A stretch of DNA of 64,000 bases from Amycolatopsis suaedae (GTDB lineage Bacteria > Actinomycetota > Actinomycetes > Mycobacteriales > Pseudonocardiaceae). Under the pieces are notes generated by a model that saw only the letters and a list, made by a program, of their open reading frames with translations, was not told the DNA's origin and did no database searches. Shown here one piece after another: positions 14,521-22,819 of the stretch; the stretch's first letter is position 1; every line of letters begins with the position of its first letter. The translations under genes were made by a program, and so were the position numbers. The DNA lies in NCBI RefSeq assembly GCF_004214935.1, contig NZ_SFCC01000010.1, forward strand, positions 248,001-312,000. Reading direction: 5' to 3'.

Positions 14521-15339
14521 TCAGCCGTAGCAGTCCTGGTCGTTGCGCTCCAGGTTCAGGTCGGCCACGGTGCCGTCGGTGTTGAGATCCATCACGAAGC
14601 TCGCCCCGTTACCGGCGGGCGCCACCAGGTGCAGGTCGGTGCCCCGTCCGGTGCTGGTCCCCGGGTACGCGGCGTACACCTCCTCACGGGTGGATCCGGT
14701 GCCGATGCCCTTCGGCGTCCGGACCGAGCCGGCCGGGTCGATGAAGACGGTGCCCAGGTTCGGCGACACGATCACGCTCGCCACGCTGGGTGTACCCGAG
14801 GTGGCCTTGTAGGTCACGCAGCCCTCGCCGCCGGCACCTTCGAGGACGACCCCCGACGCCGCGGCCTCCTCCGGGGACATCCCCAGCCGCAGCCGGCCGT
14901 AACCGACCGGTTCCAGCTCCGGTCCGTAGACCGGGGCCTTACCGCTTCGCGGCGGCGGGGTTGCCTTCTTGCTGGGCACCTCCTCCGGCGGGGAGGACGG
15001 ATGCGGAGGCGCGGCTGGCGAGCTTTCCGGAGCCGACTGCGTCGGGCCCGGCGGCACGACCGGAGCGGGCGGCAGCTGCGAGGAGAACTGCGTCGGCGCG
15101 GGTGGCTCGGCCAGCGGCACCTCGGGCCGGTGCCGTTCCCCCGTCAGCAGCACGCCACCGGCCACCAGCACGGCGACGGCCATGACCCCGCCGCCGGAGG
15201 TGAGCACGGCCCGGCGCCGGCGGACCCTGCGGGCACCGCTGACGATGGTGCCGCCGGCGTCGGCGCGGGGACGCAGGTCGAGCCGGTCGTCGGCGAACAG
15301 CCTGCGCAGCTCGGCATCCAGCTGGTCATCGATACTCAT
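14521..15339 (-). CDS. Membrane-anchored partner of a SigE-family sigma factor
   Basis: A 272-residue bitopic protein. It has a cytoplasmic N-terminus of about 45 residues (DDQLDAELRRLFADDRLDLRP), one membrane helix (about residues 47-66), a Pro/Ser-rich extracytoplasmic linker, and a C-terminal domain of about 130 residues with two or three cysteines (GCVTYKATSG, NDQDCYG). It overlaps the SigE-family sigma gene by four bases (ATGA) and is co-translated with it, the usual place for an anti-sigma factor or sensor. No zinc-finger anti-sigma motif is visible, so anti-sigma activity is inference. Confidence 0.75.
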   Translation of the reverse strand: MSIDDQLDAELRRLFADDRLDLRPRADAGGTIVSGARRVRRRRAVLTSGGGVMAVAVLVAGGVLLTGERHRPEVPLAEPPAPTQFSSQLPPAPVVPPGPTQSAPESSPAAPPHPSSPPEEVPSKKATPPPRSGKAPVYGPELEPVGYGRLRLGMSPEEAAASGVVLEGAGGEGCVTYKATSGTPSVASVIVSPNLGTVFIDPAGSVRTPKGIGTGSTREEVYAAYPGTSTGRGTDLHLVAPAGNGASFVMDLNTDGTVADLNLERNDQDCYG

Positions 15340-15995
15340 CCCGCGTCCCTCCCTCCGTCGTCCGCACTGTCCATCGACACGGTCATCTTCGTTCGCAGTG
15401 AGGCCAGCGCCTTACTGGCCTGGCTCTTCACGGTGCCCTGGCTGACGCCAAGAGACTCGGCGATCTCCACCTCGGACAATCCTTCGTAGTAACGCAGCAC
15501 GACCACGGCACGTTGTCTCGGCGGCAGCGCCCGTAACGCCTGCCACAGAGGTTCGTGCTCGAACGGATCGGTCGGGCTCACCGGCTGGGACTCGGGGATC
15601 TCGGCGACCAGGTTCTCGCGTTTGGTGCGCCGCCAGCGGCTGATGTGGGCGTTGGCCATCGACCGGCGGATGTAGGCCATCGGGTCTCCGGTCTTGCGCT
15701 GGACGTGTGCCCAGCGTGAACCGATCTTCTCCAGGACGGTCTGCACGAGGTCGGACGCGTCGTGGGGATTGCCGGTCAGGGCGTGGCCGTACCGCAGCAG
15801 GCCGGGCAGGTTTGCCTCGACGAACTCCCCGAAGTCCGTGAGGTCGCCCGACAATGCCGTGCCCCCTTCGTGGCGAGCAGAACCAGCCCAGCTGTCTCCC
15901 GAGGACAGGACGGCCGGGGCCATTGCGGTCACCGTATCGCCTCCCGTCTCACCGGAAGCACCTGGCTGTGCTTCACCACCACGGAAGAAACGCAT
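15336..15995 (-). CDS. SigE-family ECF sigma factor
   Basis: A 219-residue RNA polymerase sigma factor of the actinobacterial SigE-like ECF group. Region 2 runs from FGEFVEANLPGLLRYGHALTG through DASDLVQTVLEKI and AYIRRSMANAHISRWRR, and region 4 includes LPPRQRAVVVLRYYEGLSEVEIAESLGVSQGTVKS. The N-terminal 50 residues are poorly conserved Gly/Ser-rich sequence, so translation may start downstream of the ATG used here, for example near the Met at residue 25. It is followed by its membrane partner with ATGA overlap. The signal it responds to cannot be read from the sequence. Confidence 0.9.
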   Translation of the reverse strand: MRFFRGGEAQPGASGETGGDTVTAMAPAVLSSGDSWAGSARHEGGTALSGDLTDFGEFVEANLPGLLRYGHALTGNPHDASDLVQTVLEKIGSRWAHVQRKTGDPMAYIRRSMANAHISRWRRTKRENLVAEIPESQPVSPTDPFEHEPLWQALRALPPRQRAVVVLRYYEGLSEVEIAESLGVSQGTVKSQASKALASLRTKMTVSMDSADDGGRDAG

Positions 15996-16068
15996 CGCCC
16001 GCCCCCAGGGTTGTCCCGCTCACCTCACCAGTTCGAGGGACGTGTGGCGGGGAGCACCGTTGCGCCCG

Positions 16069-16410
16069 TTACGGCTTCGCTACCTGCGGCGGCAACCGGA
16101 AAGAACCGTCCGGCTCCGGTGGGAAGTCGTGCACCGCGACGACCGCCTCCGGCCGGATCGGGCCGTAGACGTGCGGGAACCAGATGTCCGCCGGATGGGG
16201 CGGGTCGCCGGGCTCCCAGCGGACCGGGACGTCCAGCAGCCGGGGGTCGATCTCCAGCAGCACCAGGTCGGTGCGGCCGCGGTAGAGCGCGGTCGCCGGA
16301 AGGTGCGCGGTGCCCGGGTCGGAGCAGTGGATGAAGCCGGCCTCGTCCAGCGACGGCGCCGTGTAGACCTCGCCGGTCCACTCGGCGGCGGCGCAGATGT
16401 GCAGGATCAC
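16069..16410 (-). CDS. DUF952 family protein
   Basis: A 113-residue cytoplasmic protein of the DUF952 family. It begins at a GTG that overlaps the upstream gene's stop (GTGA), with the family opening ILHICAAAEW, the conserved DEAGFIHCSDP segment (Cys with flanking His), DLVLLEIDPRLL, and the HVYGPI motif. The family resembles an ADP-ribosyltransferase-like fold but has no established reaction. It is the last gene of a three-gene minus-strand run with the DUF5926 gene and a small hypothetical. Confidence 0.88.
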   Translation of the reverse strand: MILHICAAAEWTGEVYTAPSLDEAGFIHCSDPGTAHLPATALYRGRTDLVLLEIDPRLLDVPVRWEPGDPPHPADIWFPHVYGPIRPEAVVAVHDFPPEPDGSFRLPPQVAKP

Positions 16411-17288
16411 CGCAGGGTCAGCTGGCGGCCGATCAGCCCGTCCCGGGCGCGGCGCTCGGCGGTGTTGAGCGGCTCGTCGTCCAGCGAGTCCAGTGCCTTG
16501 TTCAGCCGGGCACCCAGCTGCTCGGCCGGCTCGGCCCACTCCCTGGCGTGTGCCTCGCGGTCGAGGTCCCACACCGGCACCAGCAGGCCGTGCGCGCGGA
16601 ACGACCCGGCGTAGCGGGAGCCCTCGCCGAGGCCCAGTTCACCCGCAGCGGACAGCCGGGCCAGCGCCTGCAGGACCCACGTCTCCGGCTCCGGCCGCAC
16701 CCAGCGCAGGTGGGCGCGCTCGCCTGCGTCGACCCAGTAGGCGCCGGTGCCGAGGCGCTCGGTCGGCATGATGGCGGCGTTGGCCCGCTCCAGCGACAGT
16801 GCCACCTCGCCTTCCGGCTCGGTGTCCTCCGGCAGCCACCAGGAGAAGTCCTTGTGCAGGGTGGTCTCCAGCTCGGCCTTGGGGTCGAGCAGGTCCTGCA
16901 GCCGCTCGCCCTCGGCCGGCGGGGTGATCGTGTCGGCCACCGACAGCACGTCGCCGGGCTCGGCGTTCAGCGCCCACTTCAGCGCGCGGCCGAGGTCCCG
17001 GCTGATGTCCGACGAGCGGGTCTGCACCTGCATGCCGAGGAACGCCTGGCCGTCGGCCCTGACGAAGGCGGCCGCGGCCATCGGCAGCACGGTGCCGAGC
17101 GTGACCTTGCGGTCCGACTCGGTAGCCAGCGTCAGCGGCGCGGTCGCCGAGGGGACGAACTCGCGCAGCGCGATCAGCTCCGGCTCACCGGCCAGCCCCT
17201 CGAACGGCTGCCCGACGAAGACGTCCCGCACCTTCTTCGGTGCGCCTGCGTCCTTCTTGCGGCCCTTCTTGCGCGCGGCCTTGCCCAC
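16407..17288 (-). CDS. DUF5926 family protein
   Basis: A 293-residue cytoplasmic protein conserved in actinobacteria, of unknown function. It opens with a Lys-rich segment (GKAARKKGRKKDAGAPKKV), followed by FVGQPFEGLAGEPELIALREFVP, and has the recurrent LKWALNAEPGDVLSV and PEPETWVLQALARLSAAGEL stretches. I start it at GTG 17288, which has GGGAGGC four bases upstream. A GTG at 17342 overlapping the previous gene (GTGA) would add 18 residues and is a credible alternative. No catalytic motif is visible. Confidence 0.82.
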   Translation of the reverse strand: MGKAARKKGRKKDAGAPKKVRDVFVGQPFEGLAGEPELIALREFVPSATAPLTLATESDRKVTLGTVLPMAAAAFVRADGQAFLGMQVQTRSSDISRDLGRALKWALNAEPGDVLSVADTITPPAEGERLQDLLDPKAELETTLHKDFSWWLPEDTEPEGEVALSLERANAAIMPTERLGTGAYWVDAGERAHLRWVRPEPETWVLQALARLSAAGELGLGEGSRYAGSFRAHGLLVPVWDLDREAHAREWAEPAEQLGARLNKALDSLDDEPLNTAERRARDGLIGRQLTLR

Positions 17289-17338
17289 TGCTGCCTCCCT
17301 CGGCTCGATCGGGCCGACCGTACCGAACGGCGGCGTGC

Positions 17339-17599
17339 TCACCGACGCCGGTGCCGCAGCTCCGCGAGCCAGCCTGCCACCTGGGACCGGTCATGTAGGT
17401 ACTCGCCGCCTGGGCCGTGCTGTAGATCGATGCCGTACAGGCAACCCAGCGCCCACCAGCTCAGTTCGTCCCACCGCAGGTGGTCCGCGGTGTACCAACG
17501 AGCGGCCCACCGATCAGCCGCCTCGCGGCTCATGCTGCCGTCGACGACCGCCGCCAGCTTCGCCTCGATGGCATCGAGGTCGGGTTGCGGCTCATCCAT
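17339..17599 (-). CDS. Small hypothetical protein
   Basis: An 86-residue soluble protein that I cannot assign. It is rich in Trp and acidic residues (SREAADRWAARWYTADHLRWDELSWWALGCLYGIDL) and ends in a basic tail. It is the first gene of the run leading to the DUF5926 and DUF952 genes and overlaps the longer form of the former by four bases. The Trp pattern recalls small immunity-type proteins, but that is only an impression. The start is the ATG at 17599; an upstream extension to 17686 lacks support. Confidence 0.6.
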   Translation of the reverse strand: MDEPQPDLDAIEAKLAAVVDGSMSREAADRWAARWYTADHLRWDELSWWALGCLYGIDLQHGPGGEYLHDRSQVAGWLAELRHRRR

Positions 17600-17702
17600 G
17601 GCCGACGACGGTACCGCTCCGGGCTGGTGTGGTGGCTCGGATGCCGCGCAGGGGCCCTCACGGCATCTCCCACCAGGCCCCGGCAAAGTCGGGTGGTCCG
17701 GA

Positions 17703-18160
17703 GCGCGTCATTCGCGTTCCGGAAGACGAGACTCGCGTTCCTCGGCCCGAGACTCGCGGCGAATGGCCCGGTGGCACAGGTGGGTTCACGAGCTGGGACG
17801 CCGGGTCCGGATGGTGAGTGTCGTGCCCGGGAACGCGAATGACGTGCTCAGGAACGCGAAACTCGTGCTCCGGCCCGGCGCGGTCGCGCGCGAACGGCCC
17901 GTTCGGCCAGCCGGTGAGGGGCTGGTCTCACTATCTGGAATCGGGGTGCCGGAGGGTGGGACCAGGCGAGCGGGAACGTGCAACTCGCGGGTCCGGAACG
18001 GACGACTCGCGGGTCGGGAACGGAGGACTCGCGCGAACGGCCCGTTCACGCGGGCGACCGGCACCACGTGAGAACCGGCGTCCACATGGTGAGTTCTGCG
18101 CTCACGCACGCGAGTTCTACGTTCCGGTACACGAGTTCCACGCTCGAGACCAGCCACCTC
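17703..18160. repeat. Degenerate 21-22-base interspersed repeat array
   Basis: Many diverged copies of a GGAACGCGAAACTCGYG-type unit occur in both orientations. Examples of GAACG starts are 17831 and 17852 (21 apart), then 17974, 17996 and 18018 (22 apart). Inverted copies are at 17707-17745 (CATTCGCGTTCC, ACTCGCGTTCC) and 18110-18145. Two copies of CGCGCGAACGGCCCGTTC (near 17889 and 18033) are embedded. The function is unknown. I have the impression of similar elements in other Pseudonocardiaceae genomes, which is recall and not a search. Confidence 0.75.
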
Positions 18161-18205
18161 GCCTGACCGCCACCGGACTTTGCCGGGACCCTGACGTCTG
18201 ACGTG

Positions 18206-18222
18206 GTGAAGGTGGCCTTCAC
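18206..18222. repeat. Small palindromic element GTGAAGG-TGG-CCTTCAC
   Basis: A perfect 7-base inverted repeat with a 3-base spacer, 27-44 bases upstream of the P450 gene. It can act as an operator for that promoter, or be one copy of a dispersed palindromic repeat. Confidence 0.5.
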
Positions 18223-18249
18223 GTGCACCGGCTCATTTAGTCTCGGCGG

Positions 18250-19395
18250 GTGTTCGACCCGAGCGACCCGGACTTCCTCGCCGACCCGTACCCGGCCTTC
18301 GCGGCGCTGCGCGAGCGCGGCGAGGTCCACTTCCACGACGGCCTGGGGCTGGCCGTCGCCGTGTCGCACGCGGCGGCGTCGGCCGTGCTGCGGCATCGCG
18401 GGCTCGGCCGGATCTGGTCCGACGCGACGCCCGCCGAGCAGTTCGTGTCGTTCAACCTGCTGCACCGCAACTCGCTGCTGGAGAACGAGCCGCCGGTGCA
18501 CACGCGGCTGCGCAGGCTGGTGTCGGCGGCGTTCACCCGCGGCCACGTCGAGCGCCTGCGGCCGAGGATCACCGAACTGGCCGACGGCATGGCCCGCCGG
18601 ATCGCCGACGAGGGCGGCGGCGACCTGCTGGAGCTGCTGGCCCAGCCGCTGCCGGTCGCGGTGATCGCCGAACTGCTCGGCGTGCCGGAGACCGACCGGT
18701 CGCTGCTGGTGCCGTGGTCGAACGCGATCGTGAAGATGTACGAGTACGGCCTGCCCGACGATCAGCGCCGGGCGGCCGAGACCGCGGCCGGGGAGTTCTC
18801 CGGCTTCCTCGCCGACCTCGCCGCGGCACGGACCCGGCGGCCCGGCGACGACCTGCTCAGCCACCTGGTGGCCACCGACCTGACCGTGGACGAGGTCGTC
18901 GCCACGGCGGTCCTGCTGCTGATGGCCGGGCACGAGGCGACGGTCAACGTCCTCGGCAACGGCGTGCGGGCACTGCTGGACCGGCCCGAGCAGTGGGCGC
19001 TGGTCCCGGCCGCGCTGGACACGGCCGTCGAGGAAATCATCCGGTTCGACGCGCCGCTGCAGCTGTTCGAGCGGACGGCGACGACCGAGGTGGAGATCGC
19101 CGGGTACCGGGTCGCACCCGGCGAGAAGATCGCGGCCCTGCTGGGAGCGGCAGCGCGGGACCCGCTGGTGTTCGCCGACCCGGACCGGCTGGACGTCCGG
19201 CGCTCACCCAACCCGCACCTCGGCTTCGGCGCCGGGATCCACTTCTGCCTCGGCGCGCCGCTGGCGCGTGTCGAGATCGCGGCCGCGCTGTCCGCGTTGT
19301 CGAACCGGCTGCCCGGGCTTCACCTCGCCGAGGATCCCCCGCGGCGGCCGGAGTTCGTCATCCGCGGCTACCAGCGGCTTCCGGTGGCCGGCTAA
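18250..19395 (+). CDS. Cytochrome P450
   Basis: A 381-residue soluble bacterial class I P450. Family marks are the oxygen-binding I-helix motif AGHEAT (residues 226-231; the usual acidic-Thr pair is Glu-Ala-Thr), the ExxR Glu262-Arg265, and the heme loop FGAGIHFCLG with Cys333. It needs ferredoxin and reductase, but none is adjacent, nor any biosynthetic partner, so the substrate is unknown. The GTG start lacks an RBS and is eight bases after TAGTCT, suggesting a leaderless mRNA. It converges with the DUF4328 gene with a 4-base overlap. Confidence 0.95.
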   Translation: MFDPSDPDFLADPYPAFAALRERGEVHFHDGLGLAVAVSHAAASAVLRHRGLGRIWSDATPAEQFVSFNLLHRNSLLENEPPVHTRLRRLVSAAFTRGHVERLRPRITELADGMARRIADEGGGDLLELLAQPLPVAVIAELLGVPETDRSLLVPWSNAIVKMYEYGLPDDQRRAAETAAGEFSGFLADLAAARTRRPGDDLLSHLVATDLTVDEVVATAVLLLMAGHEATVNVLGNGVRALLDRPEQWALVPAALDTAVEEIIRFDAPLQLFERTATTEVEIAGYRVAPGEKIAALLGAAARDPLVFADPDRLDVRRSPNPHLGFGAGIHFCLGAPLARVEIAAALSALSNRLPGLHLAEDPPRRPEFVIRGYQRLPVAG

Positions 19396-20309
19396 CGAGG
19401 AGCGGTCGCCGGCCGGGCCGGGCGCAGGGCCGGGGCGGGGGCGTCGGCGACCTTCAGGACCCGCATCCCTGCCAGCCGTGCCGGGTTCGCCGGCTCCAGC
19501 AGGTCGGTGACGCGGCGGACGACCAGGACGGTCAGCAGGGCCAGCGCCGCCGCGGCCAGGTCGTTGACGGCGGTGAGCACGACGCTGTCGGCCTGGGCCT
19601 GCACGCCGGAACGCAACCGCCAGACCACCGAAACCACCAGCAGCACGCCGTTGGCCACCCAGGCAGCCCACCAGCAGCGCACCAGCCGCGACGGCTTCGG
19701 CCGCTCGTCGCGGTCGCGGTGCAGCACGGCGTGTTCCAGCTCGGACACCACCGAACCGGCCAGCACCAGGTTGGGACCGGGCAGCAGCACGGCCACGACG
19801 GCCTGCCACGCCGAACGCGGCTGCGCCTGACCGGACTCGTCGGCCGCGGCGGCCCTGGCCACGAGCAACCACCACAGCGTCGCCGTCGCCGCGACCACGG
19901 CGAGCACCAGGGTCAGCACACCGCCGGTGACCACCAGCGCGTCGGACGCGTCGACGACGCCTACCTCCAGCGCGGACGAGCGGCTCCGCAGCAGCAGGAT
20001 GTAGCGCCACAGCTCACCGCCGGCGGCGATCAGGGCGAGACCGAACACCATCCACAGCAGCACCTGGCTCGCGTGTGCGAGCGGCCGCAGCCGCTGCAAC
20101 GGCGCAGGCCTGCTGGACGGCGTTCCGGGCACGGTGGTCGGCAGCCGCCAGATCAGGTTCGGGAATCCCCAGCGCGGCGGCACCGGGTAGGCGGGCGGGC
20201 CGGTGTAGCGCTCCGGAGCCCGCCGTACCCGCCGGGGTCCTACGCCCGGTGGCGGCGTCGCGACCCAGCGCACGCGGGGTCGCCACTGCTGCGGCTGGGC
20301 GGGACGCAT
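19392..20309 (-). CDS. DUF4328 membrane protein
   Basis: A 305-residue protein with a Pro/Arg-rich cytoplasmic N-terminus of about 80 residues and six or so membrane helices. The DUF4328 hallmarks are visible: alternating helices with charged connections (ELWRYILLLRSRSSAL, AWQAVVAVLLPGPNLVLAGSVVSELEHAV, RCWWAAWVANGVLL). Function is unknown for the family. It lies five bases after the rhodanese gene in the same direction and is probably co-transcribed with it. The C-terminus ends in an Ala/Pro/Arg tail. Confidence 0.85.
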   Translation of the reverse strand: MRPAQPQQWRPRVRWVATPPPGVGPRRVRRAPERYTGPPAYPVPPRWGFPNLIWRLPTTVPGTPSSRPAPLQRLRPLAHASQVLLWMVFGLALIAAGGELWRYILLLRSRSSALEVGVVDASDALVVTGGVLTLVLAVVAATATLWWLLVARAAAADESGQAQPRSAWQAVVAVLLPGPNLVLAGSVVSELEHAVLHRDRDERPKPSRLVRCWWAAWVANGVLLVVSVVWRLRSGVQAQADSVVLTAVNDLAAAALALLTVLVVRRVTDLLEPANPARLAGMRVLKVADAPAPALRPARPATAPR

Positions 20310-20314
20310 GACGG

Positions 20315-20665
20315 TCAGAGCACCTCGGGCTCGGCACCCGGCCGGTCACCGACGAGCTCGCGGCCCTCGGTCTGCCAGGACTTCATGCCGCCGGCGACGT
20401 TGACCGCGTCCCAGCCGTTGGCGTTGAGCCACATGGTGGCCCGCGCCGATCTGCCGCCGGTGCGGCAGACGACGTAGAGCGGCTGGTCGTCGGGCAGTTC
20501 GGCCAGCTCGTCCAGCCGCGCGGGCAGCTCGCCCAACGGGATGTGCTTGGCGACAGGGGCGTGCCCGGCAGCCCACTCGTCGTCCTCGCGCACGTCGAGC
20601 AGCACCGGGTCGCCCGGCAGGTCGCGCACGGACGCGGTGGGTACTTCTTCCGCAGGGTTCACCAC
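20315..20665 (-). CDS. Rhodanese-like sulfurtransferase
   Basis: A single-domain 116-residue rhodanese. It has the CH2A-type LLDVRE-xx-EWAAGH segment, the active-site loop VCRTGGRSA with Cys67, and the C-terminal NVAGGMKSW motif. Such proteins transfer sulfane sulfur from thiosulfate or persulfides to acceptors. The start is one of two tandem GTG codons at 20665/20662. It probably forms a two-gene operon with the DUF4328 gene. The physiological acceptor cannot be inferred. Confidence 0.93.
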   Translation of the reverse strand: MVNPAEEVPTASVRDLPGDPVLLDVREDDEWAAGHAPVAKHIPLGELPARLDELAELPDDQPLYVVCRTGGRSARATMWLNANGWDAVNVAGGMKSWQTEGRELVGDRPGAEPEVL

Positions 20666-20707
20666 GTCATCATGGTCGCACGTGGACTAGTCAGCTACTT
20701 GTGAAGG

Positions 20708-22321
20708 TCAATGGGGCGTGGCCTTCTCCGCTCCGGCGCCGGTCAGCGAGCGGACCTCCATCTCCGCGTACTTGGCCTTGTTGTGTTCCTTGGACAGGAC
20801 CGTGCCCAGCCAGCCGAGGAAGAACGACACCGGGATCGACACCAGACCCGGGTTCTCCAGCGGGAACCAGTGGAAGTCGACCCCCTTGATCATCGGTTTC
20901 GGCCCGCCGGACACCGCCGGGGAGAACACGATCAGCACCACGGTGACGATCAGCCCGCCGTAGATCGACCACAGCGCGCCGTTGGTGTTGAACCGTTTCC
21001 AGAACAGCGAGTACAGGATCGTCGGCAGGTTCGCCGACGCCGCCACCGCGAACGCCAGGGCGACCAGGAACGCGACGTTCTGGTCCTTGGCCAGGATGCC
21101 GCCGACGATGGCGACCGCACCGATCACCAGCGCCGTGATGCGGGCGACCCGCACCTCGGCCTGCTTGGAGTCGACCTGGCCCTTCTTGATCACGTTGGCG
21201 TACACGTCGTGGGCGAACGACGCCGACGCGGTGATCGTCAGCCCGGCGACGACGGCCAGGATCGTGGCGAACGCGACCGCGGCGATGAATCCCAGCACCA
21301 CCGGTCCGCCCAGCTCCAGTGCCAGCAGTGGTGCCGCCGCGTTCGTCGTCCCGGGTGCGCTGTTGATCCGTTCCGGGCCCACCAGCGCGCCGGCGCCATA
21401 GCCGAGCACCAGCGTGAACAGGTAGAACAGGCCGATCAGCACGATGGCCCAGACCACCGAGCGGCGGGCGTCCTTGGCGGTGGGCACGGTGTAGAACCGC
21501 ATCAGCACGTGCGGCAGGCCGGCGGTGCCCAGCACCAGCGCGATGCCCAGCGAGAGGAAATCAAGCTTGCTGGTGTCGGTCTTGCCGTACTGCGCGCCCG
21601 GCGACAGGACAGCCTCGCCCTTGCTGCCCGGCTGGTCGACCGCGGCCTGCAGCAGCGCCGACAGGTTGAATCCGTACTTGCCCAGCACCCAGACTGTCAT
21701 CACGGCCGCGCCGGCGATCAGCAGCACGGCCTTGATGATCTGCACCCAGGTGGTGCCCTTCATGCCGCCGATCAGCACGTACAGGATCATCACGACGCCG
21801 ACGGCGGCGATCACCGCGGCCTGACCGGCCTCGCTCTCCACGCCGAGCAGCAGGTTGACCAGCCCACCGGCACCCGCCATCTGCGCGAGCAGGTAGAAGA
21901 ACGACACGGCCAGCGTCGAGATCGCGGCCGCCGCGCGAACGGGCCGCTGGCGCATGCGGAACGCCAGCACGTCGCCCATGGTGAACTTGCCGGTGTTGCG
22001 CAGCAGCTCGGCGACCAGCAGCAAGGCGACCAGCCACGCCACCAGGAACCCGATCGAGTACAGGAACCCGTCGTAGCCGTTGATCGCGATGGCCCCGGCG
22101 ATACCGAGGAACGAAGCCGCCGACAGGTAGTCACCGGAGATCGCGATGCCGTTCTGCGGACCGGAGAACGCCCGTCCCGCGGCGTAGTAGTCCGACGCGG
22201 TCTTCGTGTTCCGGCTGGCCCGGAAAACGATCACCAGCGTCACCACCACGAACGCGGCGAAGATCGAAATGTTGAGAATCGGGTTGGAACCCGCGACGCC
22301 GCTCTGGGCCAGCGTGCTCAT
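20708..22321 (-). CDS. actP: Cation/acetate symporter (SSS family, ActP-like)
   Basis: A 537-residue solute:sodium symporter of the ActP subfamily that takes up acetate or related monocarboxylates. It has the typical helix-1 region with SDYYAAGRAFSGPQNG, the motif AISGDYLSAASFLGIAG, and GLPHVLMRFYTVP about mid-protein, with some 13 helices. It overlaps the DUF485 gene by four bases (ATGA), the standard yjcH-actP pairing. It is at the end of a minus-strand run that begins with a LytS/LytTR pair and contains a second symporter of the same family. Confidence 0.93.
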   Translation of the reverse strand: MSTLAQSGVAGSNPILNISIFAAFVVVTLVIVFRASRNTKTASDYYAAGRAFSGPQNGIAISGDYLSAASFLGIAGAIAINGYDGFLYSIGFLVAWLVALLLVAELLRNTGKFTMGDVLAFRMRQRPVRAAAAISTLAVSFFYLLAQMAGAGGLVNLLLGVESEAGQAAVIAAVGVVMILYVLIGGMKGTTWVQIIKAVLLIAGAAVMTVWVLGKYGFNLSALLQAAVDQPGSKGEAVLSPGAQYGKTDTSKLDFLSLGIALVLGTAGLPHVLMRFYTVPTAKDARRSVVWAIVLIGLFYLFTLVLGYGAGALVGPERINSAPGTTNAAAPLLALELGGPVVLGFIAAVAFATILAVVAGLTITASASFAHDVYANVIKKGQVDSKQAEVRVARITALVIGAVAIVGGILAKDQNVAFLVALAFAVAASANLPTILYSLFWKRFNTNGALWSIYGGLIVTVVLIVFSPAVSGGPKPMIKGVDFHWFPLENPGLVSIPVSFFLGWLGTVLSKEHNKAKYAEMEVRSLTGAGAEKATPH

Positions 22322-22638
22322 TTCGCGTCCCCCTCGATCTCCTCACGGATCTTGTCCGCGACCGGGTCGAGGTGCTTGTCGGCGTAGCGCACGTACAGCC
22401 AGGTGATCAGGAACGTGGAGACGAACTGCAGCAGGCCGAACACCAGGCCGACGTTGATGTTGCCGATCAGCTTGGTCGACATGAACCCGTGTGCGTAGTC
22501 GGCAAGCACCACGTAGAGCAGGTACCAGCCTAGGAACAGCACGGTCATCGGAAAGATGAACACCCGCAGTCTGCGCCGCAACCGGGCGAACTCCGGGCTT
22601 GCCTGGACTCGTTCCCACTCCTGCTGCTCGGCGTTCAC
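22318..22638 (-). CDS. DUF485 membrane protein (YjcH-like)
   Basis: A 106-residue protein with two membrane helices, the DUF485 family that accompanies acetate symporters. It has the conserved SPEFARLRRRLRVFIFPMTV start and the FLITWLYVRYADKHLDPVADKIREE end. It probably supports ActP assembly or activity, but no mechanism is established. It is coupled to actP by ATGA. The 181 bases upstream, before the other symporter gene, must carry the promoter for this pair unless the whole run is one operon. Confidence 0.93.
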   Translation of the reverse strand: MNAEQQEWERVQASPEFARLRRRLRVFIFPMTVLFLGWYLLYVVLADYAHGFMSTKLIGNINVGLVFGLLQFVSTFLITWLYVRYADKHLDPVADKIREEIEGDAK

Positions 22639-22819
22639 CGGGACCTCCTCGCCTCATCGACGACGGTGTGGCACCTGTATTCATACTCCCGAGTGACCCA
22701 TTTCGCAGGCCACTCTGCTCACCCGATGATCGGCCGGGCGACAGGAAAGATCATGCACCCGGACAGCCCCCATCGGGCCTCATACATTTGAGTGAAGAAA
22801 ACAACTAAGAGTAGGTGAC

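Larger units (their letters stand above)
17600..18249. other. 650-base gene-free region
   Basis: No credible gene: open frames here are Arg/Val-rich translations of repeats. The region holds the degenerate 21-22-base repeat array, the GTGAAGG/CCTTCAC palindrome and the P450 promoter, listed separately. Confidence 0.75.

Noticed and set aside
17786..18201. Overlapping Arg/Thr/Val-rich open frames (123 residues minus strand, 127 plus strand)
   Set aside because: They translate the degenerate repeats, have no RBS and no protein-like composition.
20711..22387. 558-codon plus-strand open frame opposite actP
   Set aside because: Antisense shadow in GC-rich sequence: Arg/His/Asp-rich, no family, while the other strand is a full symporter.
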